Assembly (NCBI GenBank): GCA_049609065.1
Contig: JBMYYE010000002.1
Span: 1-55,137 of the forward strand
DNA: 55,137 bases
Direction of reading: 5' to 3'
Source: JBMYYE01 sp049609065
GTDB lineage: Bacteria; Pseudomonadota; Alphaproteobacteria; Rhodobacterales; Rhodobacteraceae
Each line of letters opens with the position of its first letter. Positions within the stretch are counted from its first letter, which is position 1. A program made the position numbers and the translations under genes. Positions 1 to 8,051 of this stretch are shown piece after piece. Below the pieces are notes generated by a model, which was not told where the DNA came from, did not search any database, and saw only the letters and a program-made list of their open reading frames with translations.

Positions 1-237
1 GGGCTTTGGGTAACGAGCCTCTTTGGCTCCACCATCAACCCCAACACGGGCGATTATTCCCGCGGCGCAACAGGGTTTTGGGTCGAAAACGGCATCGTGA
101 AAAACGCCGTCAATGAATGCACCATTGCGGGCAACCTTGTGCAAATGATCAAAACAATGGTGCCTGCGAATGATGCACGCCATGAATTGTCCACGGTTGT
201 GCCTTCTCTCTTGGTTGAGGGTCTAACGCTTGCCTGA
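1..237 (+). CDS. tldE: TldE/PmbA metallopeptidase, C-terminal end (partial)
   Basis: An open frame runs from the first base of the window to a TGA at 235-237, so only the last 78 residues are present. They read through a glycine-rich stretch (GDYSRGATGFWVENG) and a tail with AGNLVQM, which is typical of the C-terminal domain of the TldD/TldE (PmbA) protease family. In known members TldD and TldE form a heterodimeric zinc protease that trims unfolded peptides in the cytoplasm; the TldE subunit lacks the zinc ligands. The next gene starts inside its last 8 bases, so the two are probably co-transcribed. The assignment to TldE rather than TldD rests on this tail only. Confidence 0.8.
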   Translation, partial: GLWVTSLFGSTINPNTGDYSRGATGFWVENGIVKNAVNECTIAGNLVQMIKTMVPANDARHELSTVVPSLLVEGLTLA

Positions 238-1000
238 TCGTGATCTCTCTTTGCTTATGGATGCGGCTTATGCCGCAGGCGACATTGCGCGCAAATTTTG
301 GCAGCGCGACCCAGAGGTTTGGGACAAAGCGGATGGGGCAGGCCCCGTGACCGAGGCCGATTTGGCCGTCGACCGGATGCTCAACGCCACATTGCGCGCG
401 GAGCGTCCTGATTATGGTTGGCTCTCTGAAGAAACCGAAGATACAGGCGAACGCCAACATCACGAACATGTTTTTATCGTTGATCCCATCGACGGGACGC
501 GTGCCTTCATCAATGGCGCGGATACGTTTTCGCACTCCCTCGCCATTGCGCAAAATGGCAAAATCATTGCCGGTGTTGTCTATCTACCGATTTTGGATTT
601 GATGTATAGCGCGCATCATTTGGGCGCGGCGCAGGTCAACGGAAAACCCCTCACTGCGGGTGCAAAATCCGACCTTAAAACGGCTGATATTTTAGCAGCG
701 AAACCCACGCTTGAAGATCAGCACTGGAAGGAACCTCCCGCATTTAATCGTCACTTTCGCTCCTCCCTTGCTTATCGTCTTTGTCTCGTGGCGGAAGGCA
801 AATTTGATGCCATGCTTTCCTTGCGCCCCACATGGGAATGGGATGTTGCGGCTGGCGACCTCATCGTAGAACGTGCAGGCGCAACCATCAAAGACCGCGC
901 CAACGAAACGGTCATCTACAATCAAAAAGACCCGCGTCACAACGGTTTGATCGCCGCTGGATCATCGCTTCAATCCGAGATTCAAAAACGCTTAAAATAA
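230..1000 (+). CDS. 3'(2'),5'-bisphosphate nucleotidase / inositol monophosphatase family (CysQ-like)
   Basis: A 256-residue member of the Mg-dependent FIG/IMPase phosphatase superfamily. Metal-binding motifs are visible: TEAD at about 41, EE at 68-69, DPIDGT at 85-90 and WDVAAGD at 204-210. Such proteins hydrolyse PAP/PAPS or inositol phosphates in the cytoplasm, and family membership alone does not settle the substrate. I place the start at a TTG at 230 because a GAGGG Shine-Dalgarno lies at 217-221; it overlaps the tldE stop by 8 bases, implying translational coupling. An ATG at 257 is a less likely alternative. The gene precedes the lipid A/Kdo pair waaA-like/lpxK in the same direction. 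Confidence 0.85.
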   Translation: MPDRDLSLLMDAAYAAGDIARKFWQRDPEVWDKADGAGPVTEADLAVDRMLNATLRAERPDYGWLSEETEDTGERQHHEHVFIVDPIDGTRAFINGADTFSHSLAIAQNGKIIAGVVYLPILDLMYSAHHLGAAQVNGKPLTAGAKSDLKTADILAAKPTLEDQHWKEPPAFNRHFRSSLAYRLCLVAEGKFDAMLSLRPTWEWDVAAGDLIVERAGATIKDRANETVIYNQKDPRHNGLIAAGSSLQSEIQKRLK

Positions 1001-1059
1001 TGTTTCGTTTACATCCAACTGAACTATGATGTGAACACATACAGTAAAGTAATGAACCG

Positions 1060-2292
1060 ATGGCAAAACGCAGTATTCCCTTTGGGCTTGGGCTTATCAA
1101 CAGCCTCACGAAAAAGCGCACAAGCGGCGCACAAACGATGTCCTCTCCGGGGGATATGCCGTTTCCTGAACGCCCCAAAGGTGAATTGATCTGGCTCCAT
1201 GCGGAGAACATTTCCGCCGTTGCAGGTGTCTTTGAACTCATTCGTCGTCTGGCGCTTGAAGATAGCGATCTTTATTTTGTCCTCACCACTGGGGAGGCCG
1301 CGCAAACCCTTTCAGAGGATTTGCCGAATACAATCTTGCTCCCTTCTTTTGAAAACACGCGGGCAGCCGCCGCGCAATTTATGGCGCATTGGTCTCCAAA
1401 TCTTTGCATTTGGTCAGGGCTGTTTGACCTCTTTTCTTATGGGGAAATCGCCGCGAAATCATCCATTCCCGTCATTTTAACCGATAGCATCGCCCCAAAG
1501 GTGAATGAGTTTTGGCAACAAATCGTGCCCTCCACACAAAAGCATGCATTAACAGCCGTGCACCATATTTTCCCAAGCTCCGCCAAAGATGCCAATCGTT
1601 TTAAAAATCTCGGCTACGATAATGCGCTTCATGCGGATCGGGATCTTCTTAACCGCGGGACCTTTGCGCTCCCAAGCCAAGAGGCTGAACTCACGCATGT
1701 GCATACCATGCTGGATGGACGCCCTCTTTGGTATGCGTCTGCCTTGCCGCGTTCGGAATTGGCCGACATTGCCGCCACGCATCAAAAACTCAAAAGGCGC
1801 GCGCATCGGTTGCTTTTGATCATTTCCCCTGAGGACCTAGATCAAGGCGCAGATCTATACGCGGACCTCAAAGCACTGGGGCACACGGCTTGCCTGAGAT
1901 CCCAAGCGGATGTCATTCCTGAAGATTGCTCAATCTTGATTTCGGACTGGCCAGACGAAATCGGTCTTTGGTATCGATTGGCCCCGTTGAGCGTCATGGG
2001 TGGGACATTTAAAGGCGACGGATCACGCAATCCGTTTGAGGCCGCAGCCTTAGGATCGGCGATCATGCATGGGCCAAAATTTGGAAATTATGCGCAGCAC
2101 TATAAAACCCTTGATGATGCAAGGGCTGCATATCCGGTCACCTCGCTCAAAAATTTAGCATCAGATGCAGCACAGCTTTTGTCGCCAGAAGAAGCCGCCA
2201 CATATGCCACCAATGGCTGGGATATTTCCTCACGCGGCAGCGAAACCACCGATCGTGTGGTTGAAATTGCTTTTGAAACCTTGTTTGGTTAG
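1060..2292 (+). CDS. waaA: 3-deoxy-D-manno-octulosonic acid (Kdo) transferase-like glycosyltransferase
   Basis: A 410-residue protein with the KdtA/WaaA two-domain layout: an N-terminal acceptor domain beginning at about residue 41 (GELIWLHA) and a C-terminal GT-B donor domain with GGTFKGDGSRNPFEAAALG from about residue 313. WaaA adds Kdo from CMP-Kdo to lipid IVA at the inner membrane; lpxK follows 15 bases downstream, which supports an LPS role. Oddity: where canonical WaaA has an SVGE-type motif with a catalytic glutamate after the LWxHA strand, this protein reads ENISAV at 49-54, so the usual glutamate position is not conserved. It may be a lineage-specific variant or a second, divergent Kdo-type transferase. 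No strong ribosome site is seen at the ATG. Confidence 0.75.
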   Translation: MAKRSIPFGLGLINSLTKKRTSGAQTMSSPGDMPFPERPKGELIWLHAENISAVAGVFELIRRLALEDSDLYFVLTTGEAAQTLSEDLPNTILLPSFENTRAAAAQFMAHWSPNLCIWSGLFDLFSYGEIAAKSSIPVILTDSIAPKVNEFWQQIVPSTQKHALTAVHHIFPSSAKDANRFKNLGYDNALHADRDLLNRGTFALPSQEAELTHVHTMLDGRPLWYASALPRSELADIAATHQKLKRRAHRLLLIISPEDLDQGADLYADLKALGHTACLRSQADVIPEDCSILISDWPDEIGLWYRLAPLSVMGGTFKGDGSRNPFEAAALGSAIMHGPKFGNYAQHYKTLDDARAAYPVTSLKNLASDAAQLLSPEEAATYATNGWDISSRGSETTDRVVEIAFETLFG

Positions 2293-2307
2293 GTCAAAGG
2301 ACATCCT

Positions 2308-3309
2308 ATGCAAAGCCCTCGTTTTTGGTATCAACCGCCGCAAAATCAGCCCCTTTGGGCCAAGGCGCTCACCCCTTTGGCCATGCTTTATGAATTTGCG
2401 ACGGCAAAACGTGTGCAAAAGCCCGCCAAAGTGAACGTCACGCCGCCCGTGATATGTGTCGGCAACATCAATGCAGGTGGCACAGGTAAAACCCCCACCA
2501 CCATCGCCTTGGTGCAGTTTTTCCAAGATCACAATATGAAAGCCTTCGTTGTCTCACGAGGGTACGGCGGGGCCGAACAAGGGCCGATTGAGGTCGCTCC
2601 AAACAGCCACAAGGCCCGCGATGTCGGAGATGAACCGCTTTTGCTTGCGGCCTTCACGCGGGTTTTTGTCGCAAAGAACCGCGCCCTCGGGGCCAAGCTT
2701 GCGCAAAAGGCAGGTGCCGATGTTATTTTGCTCGATGATGGCCACCAAAATCCAGATTTGCACAAGGATTTTTCCATTGTCGTCGTGAACGCAGAGCGGG
2801 GGTTTGGTAATGGGTATGTTTTACCCAAAGGCCCCCTTCGAGAACCTATTGATGCGGGTTTAAAGCGCGCGGATATGGTTCTTTCTATTGGAACAGACGA
2901 CGCGCAATCCCACTTTGCCGAGCGCTATAAATCAAAGCTCACCTTGCCGCATCTCCAAGCGGAATTGAACATTTTACAAATGGGAATGGATTTTAAGGAC
3001 CTGCCTGTTTTAGCCTTTGCAGGCATCGCACATCCCGAAAAATTCTTTGAAACTGTGCGTGGGCTGGGCGCGCGTATTTTGCATCAAGAGGCGCTTGCAG
3101 ATCATCAAGAGCTCACCCCTGGGTTGATGCGACGCCTTGAAAGTGATGCCGCGCGGTTTGGCGCGCAATTGATCACCACAGAAAAAGACGCGGTGCGGTT
3201 GCCGCCTGCGTTTCGAGCTCAGGTGCTCACAATTCCTGTGCGCCTCAGCTTCAAAAATAAAAGCCTCCTTGAGGCGGCTTTTAAGAGAGCTGGAATTTTA
3301 AAAACCTAG
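2308..3309 (+). CDS. lpxK: Tetraacyldisaccharide 4'-kinase LpxK
   Basis: A 333-residue lipid A kinase that phosphorylates the 4' position of the tetraacyldisaccharide to give lipid IVA at the cytoplasmic face of the inner membrane. A P-loop GNINAGGTGKT is at residues 52-62 and the conserved LDDGHQN stretch at about 142-148; length matches the family. It follows the Kdo-transferase-like gene by 15 bases, so the two steps of lipid A-core assembly sit together. The 3' end carries a hairpin that probably serves the convergent dsbA-like gene, whose stop lies 2 bases away. Confidence 0.93.
   Translation: MQSPRFWYQPPQNQPLWAKALTPLAMLYEFATAKRVQKPAKVNVTPPVICVGNINAGGTGKTPTTIALVQFFQDHNMKAFVVSRGYGGAEQGPIEVAPNSHKARDVGDEPLLLAAFTRVFVAKNRALGAKLAQKAGADVILLDDGHQNPDLHKDFSIVVVNAERGFGNGYVLPKGPLREPIDAGLKRADMVLSIGTDDAQSHFAERYKSKLTLPHLQAELNILQMGMDFKDLPVLAFAGIAHPEKFFETVRGLGARILHQEALADHQELTPGLMRRLESDAARFGAQLITTEKDAVRLPPAFRAQVLTIPVRLSFKNKSLLEAAFKRAGILKT
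3259..3282 (-). terminator. Probable rho-independent terminator of the dsbA-like gene, inside the lpxK 3' end
   Basis: On the minus strand a hairpin AAAAGCC/GGCTTTT forms, with an alternative inner GCCTC/GAGGC stem, and is followed by TTTTATTTTT. It lies about 30 bases past the minus-strand dsbA-like stop codon and within lpxK codons. On the plus strand no run of T follows, so direction favours dsbA. Inference from sequence shape only. Confidence 0.5.
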
Positions 3310-3311
3310 GC

Positions 3312-3953
3312 TTATTGCGCTAGCAGTCCATCCAAAACACCACGGAGCTGTTCATAGCTCATATTGCTATATTTTTTGCCATTGATCACCATTTGCGGCG
3401 TCGCATCAATATTATGAAGAGCTGCGTTTTTCTGATATGTTGCAAGCATCTCTTCGGCTTTTGCTTCATCCGCAAGGCAGGCATCGAGGGCCTCTTCGCT
3501 CACACCTGCAGCAATCGCAATCCGTTTTAGATTGCCAACAATTGCGTTAGGGTCGCTTGCGCTGGTCCAATCTTTTTGCGTGGCCATAATGCGATCCACA
3601 ATTGAGAAATACCGATTTTCGCCACCACATTGGGCAATGATCCCCGCCCAAAGGCCATACCGATCAAAATAAACCTCACGGAAAATGAATTTCACTTTCC
3701 CCGTATCCACGTAATCCTTTTTCAGGTTTTTCACGACGGATTCGTGAAAGGTTGCACAATGCGGGCACGTAAAGGACGCATATTCGATGAACTCAATTGG
3801 CGCATCTTCAGATCCCATCATCATATCCGCAGACATTGTGGTATCAGCGCTCATCACTTCAACAACAGGGGCCGGTGCATTGGGCTTCATTAAAAAATAC
3901 GCCCCGCCCGCCAGGACAATAACAGCAGCAATAGCAGCAAGAATTTTAGTCAT
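3312..3953 (-). CDS. DsbA-family thiol:disulfide oxidoreductase, exported
   Basis: A 213-residue thioredoxin-fold protein. An N-terminal hydrophobic segment (about 4-22) looks like a signal peptide or anchor, followed by a methionine-rich linker. The redox motif CPHC is at 63-66 and the cis-proline TP at 185-186, with a helical insert between, as in DsbA. Members introduce or shuffle disulfides in the periplasm. It lies 9 bases downstream of the DUF721 gene on the minus strand, next to divergent mutY; this order is common in alphaproteobacteria. A partner DsbB is not in the window, so oxidase versus other DsbA-like function cannot be told. Confidence 0.9.
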   Translation of the reverse strand: MTKILAAIAAVIVLAGGAYFLMKPNAPAPVVEVMSADTTMSADMMMGSEDAPIEFIEYASFTCPHCATFHESVVKNLKKDYVDTGKVKFIFREVYFDRYGLWAGIIAQCGGENRYFSIVDRIMATQKDWTSASDPNAIVGNLKRIAIAAGVSEEALDACLADEAKAEEMLATYQKNAALHNIDATPQMVINGKKYSNMSYEQLRGVLDGLLAQ

Positions 3954-3962
3954 CGGTTTTCC

Positions 3963-4481
3963 TTATTTGGTCTGATTTCGGGTGATCACATTGCTTCCGA
4001 GACGTTCGAGCGCCTCTCGCAAACTTGTATCCCCAACGTTTTGTGTAGTGTCTTTAGCGGTGGCAACCACATCTGGCGCGAAGCCAATTTTCTTTGGTTT
4101 TGGCGCGTGCTCAAATGCAACTTTGCCCTCAGAAAACCCAGTTGGCGCCGTCTGGGTCACGTGTATTTTCGAAATCGCACGGTACCCATAACACGCGTTC
4201 ACCCGTTCAATGATCACTGGTGTTTGTGCTTGTAAGATTGGCGCATTCGCCCCTGTCGTCAAAAGCGTAAGCGTCGCCCCGAGCGCCCCACGTCCATAGG
4301 TCGTTTTAATCGGCCGCGCGATGCGTGCAATATCCGCCCCAATGATATCATCCCAATGGGTCAACAATTTTGTCATCGGAAAGCCGCGCTTTTCGCCTGC
4401 TTGGCGAATTTGTTTTTCGACCAAAGACCCTGTGCGCTTAAACCCGCGTGAACGCCGTTTATATGGGGTGGTTGCTTTCAT
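3963..4481 (-). CDS. DUF721 (DciA-like) family protein
   Basis: A 172-residue basic protein whose N-terminal half fits the DUF721 family: an Arg/Lys-rich start, a helix leading to THWDDIIGADIARIARPIK, then a beta segment (LTLLTTGANAPILQ). DUF721 includes DciA, which in bacteria without DnaC helps load the replicative helicase; alphaproteobacterial members are often longer at the C-terminus, as here, where residues from about 125 are low-complexity. A function in helicase loading is inference from family. It is divergent from mutY and probably forms an operon with the dsbA-like gene. Confidence 0.75.
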   Translation of the reverse strand: MKATTPYKRRSRGFKRTGSLVEKQIRQAGEKRGFPMTKLLTHWDDIIGADIARIARPIKTTYGRGALGATLTLLTTGANAPILQAQTPVIIERVNACYGYRAISKIHVTQTAPTGFSEGKVAFEHAPKPKKIGFAPDVVATAKDTTQNVGDTSLREALERLGSNVITRNQTK

Positions 4482-4546
4482 TTACTCTTCTGTGTTTTGT
4501 ATCGGCATCTTAATGGCTTTCATACGACGTGCCAGCCAACAACTCA

Positions 4547-5596
4547 ATGATGAGGTCACTTTTGCGTGAACATGAAATAGCCACTTCCCTCTTAGCGTGG
4601 TATGATGCGCATGCGCGCGAGCTCCCTTGGCGGGTTGGACCCCATGCAATGGAGACACCTGATCCATACCGCATCTGGCTGTCAGAAATCATGTTGCAGC
4701 AGACCACGGTTGCTGCGGTGACCTCCTATTTTCAAACCTTTACCGAAAACTGGCCAACGCTTACGGATCTAGCAGATGCCCCAGATGAGGCCGTGATGGC
4801 CGCATGGGCAGGGCTTGGATATTATGCACGCGCCCGTAATTTATTGAAATGCGCCCGCACAATTCGAGACAATTTTGCAGGACAATTCCCCGAAGATCAC
4901 GACGCGCTTTTGGCGCTCCCTGGTATCGGGCCATACACAGCCGCCGCGATTTCATCCATTGCCTTTGGCTTAAAACACACCGTGATGGATGGGAATGTCG
5001 AACGCGTCATGGCGCGCGTGTTCGATGAACATGTGCCGCTCCCAAAATCAAAACCCATTTTATATGAGCACGCCGCCCGCTGCACATCTTCTGCGCGACC
5101 TGGCGACTACGCGCAGGCCGTTATGGATTTAGGGGCCACAATCTGTACCCCGAAATCACCGAAATGCGATATTTGTCCAATTCATACACTCTGCACGGCG
5201 CAAGCCGCCGGCACAGCCGCCTCTTTGCCGAAAAAAACACCCAAAAAACCAAAACCAACACGCCATGGGCTCATCTATCTTGCCCGTGATGCGGGGGGGC
5301 GGTTTCTCCTCGAACGTCGACCAGATCGCGGGCTTTTGGGTGGCACTCTTGGCTGGCCAACGTCAGATTGGTCAGAAAATCCAAATGACACCCCACCGTT
5401 TGATGGCCATTGGGTCACCCTCAATGACAGTGTCAAACATACGTTTACGCATTTTCATCTCCAGCTAACGGTGAAAACATGTCAGCTGACGCACCCTATT
5501 GCGGTGGCGGGCCGCGATTGGCAAATCCTCACTCCGTCAGAGTTGCCAACCGTGATGAAAAAGGCCTATGATCTGGCCAAAGCCATGTGGCAATAG
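4547..5596 (+). CDS. mutY: A/G-specific adenine DNA glycosylase MutY
   Basis: A base-excision repair enzyme that removes adenine mispaired with 8-oxoguanine. Numbered from the ATG at 4547: catalytic Glu in SEIMLQQT (46-53), helix-hairpin-helix LPGIGPYTA, catalytic Asp at 148 (VMDGNVERV), and a 4Fe-4S loop with Cys 200, 207, 210 and 216 (C-x6-C-x2-C-x5-C). The C-terminal part (from about 235) is the Nudix-like 8-oxoG recognition domain. Start is uncertain: ATGs at 4547 and 4550 or a GTG at 4529, none with a clear Shine-Dalgarno. The alkB-like gene follows by 9 bases. Confidence 0.95.
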   Translation: MMRSLLREHEIATSLLAWYDAHARELPWRVGPHAMETPDPYRIWLSEIMLQQTTVAAVTSYFQTFTENWPTLTDLADAPDEAVMAAWAGLGYYARARNLLKCARTIRDNFAGQFPEDHDALLALPGIGPYTAAAISSIAFGLKHTVMDGNVERVMARVFDEHVPLPKSKPILYEHAARCTSSARPGDYAQAVMDLGATICTPKSPKCDICPIHTLCTAQAAGTAASLPKKTPKKPKPTRHGLIYLARDAGGRFLLERRPDRGLLGGTLGWPTSDWSENPNDTPPFDGHWVTLNDSVKHTFTHFHLQLTVKTCQLTHPIAVAGRDWQILTPSELPTVMKKAYDLAKAMWQ

Positions 5597-5605
5597 GAGA
5601 AACGC

Positions 5606-6742
5606 ATGACGATTTTCCACACTCCCATTTCCAAGGCCCTCCCATTTTGGATTTCTCTCGGGGCCATTCCATGCGCCATACTTGGCGCCGTATTGGGGGG
5701 CTGGTGGTGGCTTACTTTACCGCTATACAGTTGGTATTTTGTTGGCGCTTTGGACCTTGTCCTCGGGAAGGATACCACCGATTTTGACCCCGAAACCGAT
5801 GAGACAGATCTGTACTGGTATCGGTTTATCACCATGGCATGGTTCCCTATTCAGTTTGTGCTGATCTATGGAATGATTTGGTATGTAACCCGAAGCGACC
5901 ACTTGTCATTTTTGGAAATGTTGGGTGTGTTTTTTGCCATCGGAATTTCCTCTGGCACCACTGGCATTGTGTATTCCCATGAGCTGATGCATCAAAAAAA
6001 CCGTGCCGAACGCTGGCTTGCGGACCTTCTTCTTGCAACCACGCTATATAGCCACTTCCGAAGCGAACATCTTCTCGTGCATCACCCTTATGTTGGCACC
6101 CCGCGTGATCCTGTCACCGCGCGCTACAACGAAGATTTTTACCACTATTTCATCCGCGTCTTACGTGAGTGTCCAAAATCCGCATGGCGGGCAGAAGCCG
6201 CCTTGCTGGCGCGGCGCGACCTTCCTATGGCGCACCCCCGCAACCCATTTTGGAAATACGCGATACTGCAAGCCACGTGTATGTTTCTTGCCTTATGGAT
6301 TGGCGGGTGGCTCGGCCTGGTTCTTTTCATCTGGCAGGCTTTCATCGCCATCATTCAGTTGGAAATCACCAACTATGTGGAGCATTACGGGCTCACACGT
6401 GAACATCTGGGGGATGGACACTACGAGCATGTCAAACCACATCACAGTTGGAATGCCGCGCATAAAGCAACCAACTGGCTTTTGATCAATCTGCAACGGC
6501 ACTCAGATCACCACTATAAACCTAGCCGGCGGTTTCCTTTGTTGCAAAATCATGATGAAGACCAAGCTCCACAGCTTCCTTTTGGCTACACTTTTATGGG
6601 TGTGAGTGCCCTGATCCCGCCTATGTGGCGGCGGCGTATGAACCCACGGGTGCGCGCATGGCGGAAAAAATACTACCCGCATATTACGGATTGGAGCGCC
6701 TATAAAACGGCGAAAAATCCAATGCCGAAAAACGCCAGCTAG
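5606..6742 (+). CDS. AlkB-type integral-membrane non-heme diiron monooxygenase
   Basis: A 378-residue membrane protein with about six hydrophobic segments and the histidine clusters of the alkane hydroxylase/fatty acid desaturase superfamily: HELMHQ (125-130), EHLLVHH (154-160), NYVEHYG (256-262) and LQRHSDHH (296-303). All histidine ligands are kept, but box 1 ends in Gln instead of the usual Lys, and box 2 has Val in place of Gly before HH. AlkB terminally hydroxylates medium-chain alkanes using rubredoxin electrons; no rubredoxin or rubredoxin reductase is nearby, so substrate is open. A GGAG site precedes the ATG, and the gene lies 9 bases after mutY. Confidence 0.85.
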   Translation: MTIFHTPISKALPFWISLGAIPCAILGAVLGGWWWLTLPLYSWYFVGALDLVLGKDTTDFDPETDETDLYWYRFITMAWFPIQFVLIYGMIWYVTRSDHLSFLEMLGVFFAIGISSGTTGIVYSHELMHQKNRAERWLADLLLATTLYSHFRSEHLLVHHPYVGTPRDPVTARYNEDFYHYFIRVLRECPKSAWRAEAALLARRDLPMAHPRNPFWKYAILQATCMFLALWIGGWLGLVLFIWQAFIAIIQLEITNYVEHYGLTREHLGDGHYEHVKPHHSWNAAHKATNWLLINLQRHSDHHYKPSRRFPLLQNHDEDQAPQLPFGYTFMGVSALIPPMWRRRMNPRVRAWRKKYYPHITDWSAYKTAKNPMPKNAS

Positions 6743-6756
6743 TTCAAACCAAAAAG

Positions 6757-6779
6757 CCCCGCCGATAGACACGGCGGGG
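6757..6779 (-). terminator. Rho-independent terminator of ccrM
   Basis: Perfect 8-bp stem CCCCGCCG/CGGCGGGG with a 7-base loop. Read on the minus strand it is followed by CTTTTT, so it terminates the ccrM transcript, whose stop lies about 60 bases before it. It may also serve alkB in the other direction, but there is no T run on that side. Confidence 0.75.
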
Positions 6780-6784
6780 AAGTT

Positions 6785-6808
6785 AGCGCCCCATTCATTG
6801 GGGGCGCT
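6785..6808. repeat. Second inverted repeat between alkB-like gene and ccrM
   Basis: Perfect 8-bp arms AGCGCCCC/GGGGCGCT with an 8-base loop, 5 bases from the ccrM terminator. No T run on either side. It may assist termination or protect 3' ends of the two convergent transcripts. Confidence 0.5.
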
Positions 6809-6836
6809 GGCGGTACAACTTTGAAATGTCGTTAAA

Positions 6837-7952
6837 CTAGTGTGCGTGCTCGCGCATTTCAGCACGAATCTGTTGGCGCAAAAGATCGATCGGCATGCGC
6901 TGACCATCACGTTTGTAGCTCCAATAGGTCCAACCATTACAGCTCGGTGCGCCTTCAAGCGCAGCCCCAACTTGGTGGATGGATCCCCGTTGGTCATGGG
7001 CAATCAATGTGCCGTCTGCACGCACCTTGGCGCGGTGACGACCGTTCATTGACAACAATTCATCGCCTGGCTGTAACATGCCGCGTTCGACCAGCTGGCC
7101 AAATGGCACACGCGGTTCAGCGCGCTTAGACCGAGACACTTGAAGAGATTCTTTGTCGAATTTACGCACTTTCGCAAGGCGCGCTTCGGCTACTTTGCGG
7201 TAATCTGCTTCGCGTTCGATCCCGATGTAATCACGGCCAAGCTTTTTCGCCACAGCACCCGTTGTGCCTGTGCCAAAAAACGGATCGAGAACCACATCAC
7301 CTGGATTGGTGGATGCCACCAAAACGCGGTGCAGAAGGCTTTCTGGTTTTTGCGTTGGATGGGCTTTTTCGCCCGCTTCATTTTTCAAACGTTCATGACC
7401 GTTACAAATTGGAAGAACCCAATCAGAGCGCATCTGGACGCCTTCATTCAACGCCTTAAGCGCCTCATAGTTAAACGTGTATTTGGACGCTTCTTGCTTG
7501 GAGGCCCAGATCATTGTTTCATGAGCATTGGTAAAGCGTTTGCCACGGAAATTTGGCATTGGGTTGGATTTGCGCCACACAACATCGTTCAAAATCCAGT
7601 AGCCCGCATTTTGCATCGCGGACCCAACGCGGAAAATATTGTGATAAGATCCAATGACCCAGATCGCGCCATTTGGTTTAAGCAAGCGGCGCGCAGCGGC
7701 GAGCCAATCTTGTGTGAACCGATCATAAGCACCAAAAGATGAGAATTGATCCCAAGCATCATCCACCGCATCCACTTTGGAATTGTCTGGACGATGAAGA
7801 TCGCCACGCAGTTGGAGATTATAGGGAGGATCCGCAAAAATTAGGTCGATAGAATTGGCTGGAAGGGCATTCATCCGTTCGATGCAATCACCATCCAAAA
7901 TTTGATTTAGCGGTAGCGTCGCCGCCACCTTGGACTTCGTTTTCGTTGTCAT
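6837..7952 (-). CDS. ccrM: Cell-cycle-regulated adenine-N6 DNA methyltransferase CcrM (GANTC)
   Basis: A 371-residue beta-class N6-adenine methyltransferase. The catalytic DPPY is at 41-44, the target-recognition region in the middle, and the SAM-binding DPFFGTGTT at about 223-231. The C-terminal about 90 residues (FGQLVERGMLQPGDEL onward to the end) are the extra domain typical of alphaproteobacterial CcrM. CcrM methylates GANTC after replication and couples transcription to the cell cycle. The ATG at 7952 has GAGGCAG upstream. The promoter region contains two GANTC sites, suggesting autoregulation (inference). Confidence 0.95.
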   Translation of the reverse strand: MTTKTKSKVAATLPLNQILDGDCIERMNALPANSIDLIFADPPYNLQLRGDLHRPDNSKVDAVDDAWDQFSSFGAYDRFTQDWLAAARRLLKPNGAIWVIGSYHNIFRVGSAMQNAGYWILNDVVWRKSNPMPNFRGKRFTNAHETMIWASKQEASKYTFNYEALKALNEGVQMRSDWVLPICNGHERLKNEAGEKAHPTQKPESLLHRVLVASTNPGDVVLDPFFGTGTTGAVAKKLGRDYIGIEREADYRKVAEARLAKVRKFDKESLQVSRSKRAEPRVPFGQLVERGMLQPGDELLSMNGRHRAKVRADGTLIAHDQRGSIHQVGAALEGAPSCNGWTYWSYKRDGQRMPIDLLRQQIRAEMREHAH

Positions 7953-7998
7953 ATCTGCCTCATAACATGGCGCTTTTTGCGCTCTTTTGTTACGGACA

Positions 7999-8027
7999 AA
8001 GATGAGTCATTGAGGATTCCACGTCAA
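7999..8027 (-). promoter_or_regulatory. Candidate ccrM promoter carrying two GANTC methylation sites
   Basis: On the minus strand a -35-like TTGACG (8027-8022) is separated by 17 bases from CATCTT (8004-7999), a weak -10. Two GANTC sites, at 8015-8019 and 8004-8008, fall in the spacer and at the -10 edge, about 50-65 bases before the ccrM ATG. In Caulobacter, methylation state near the ccrM promoter is known to influence its expression. Promoter assignment is inference. Confidence 0.45.
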
Positions 8028-8051
8028 ACAATTTTTGATTAAAAAAGCCAT

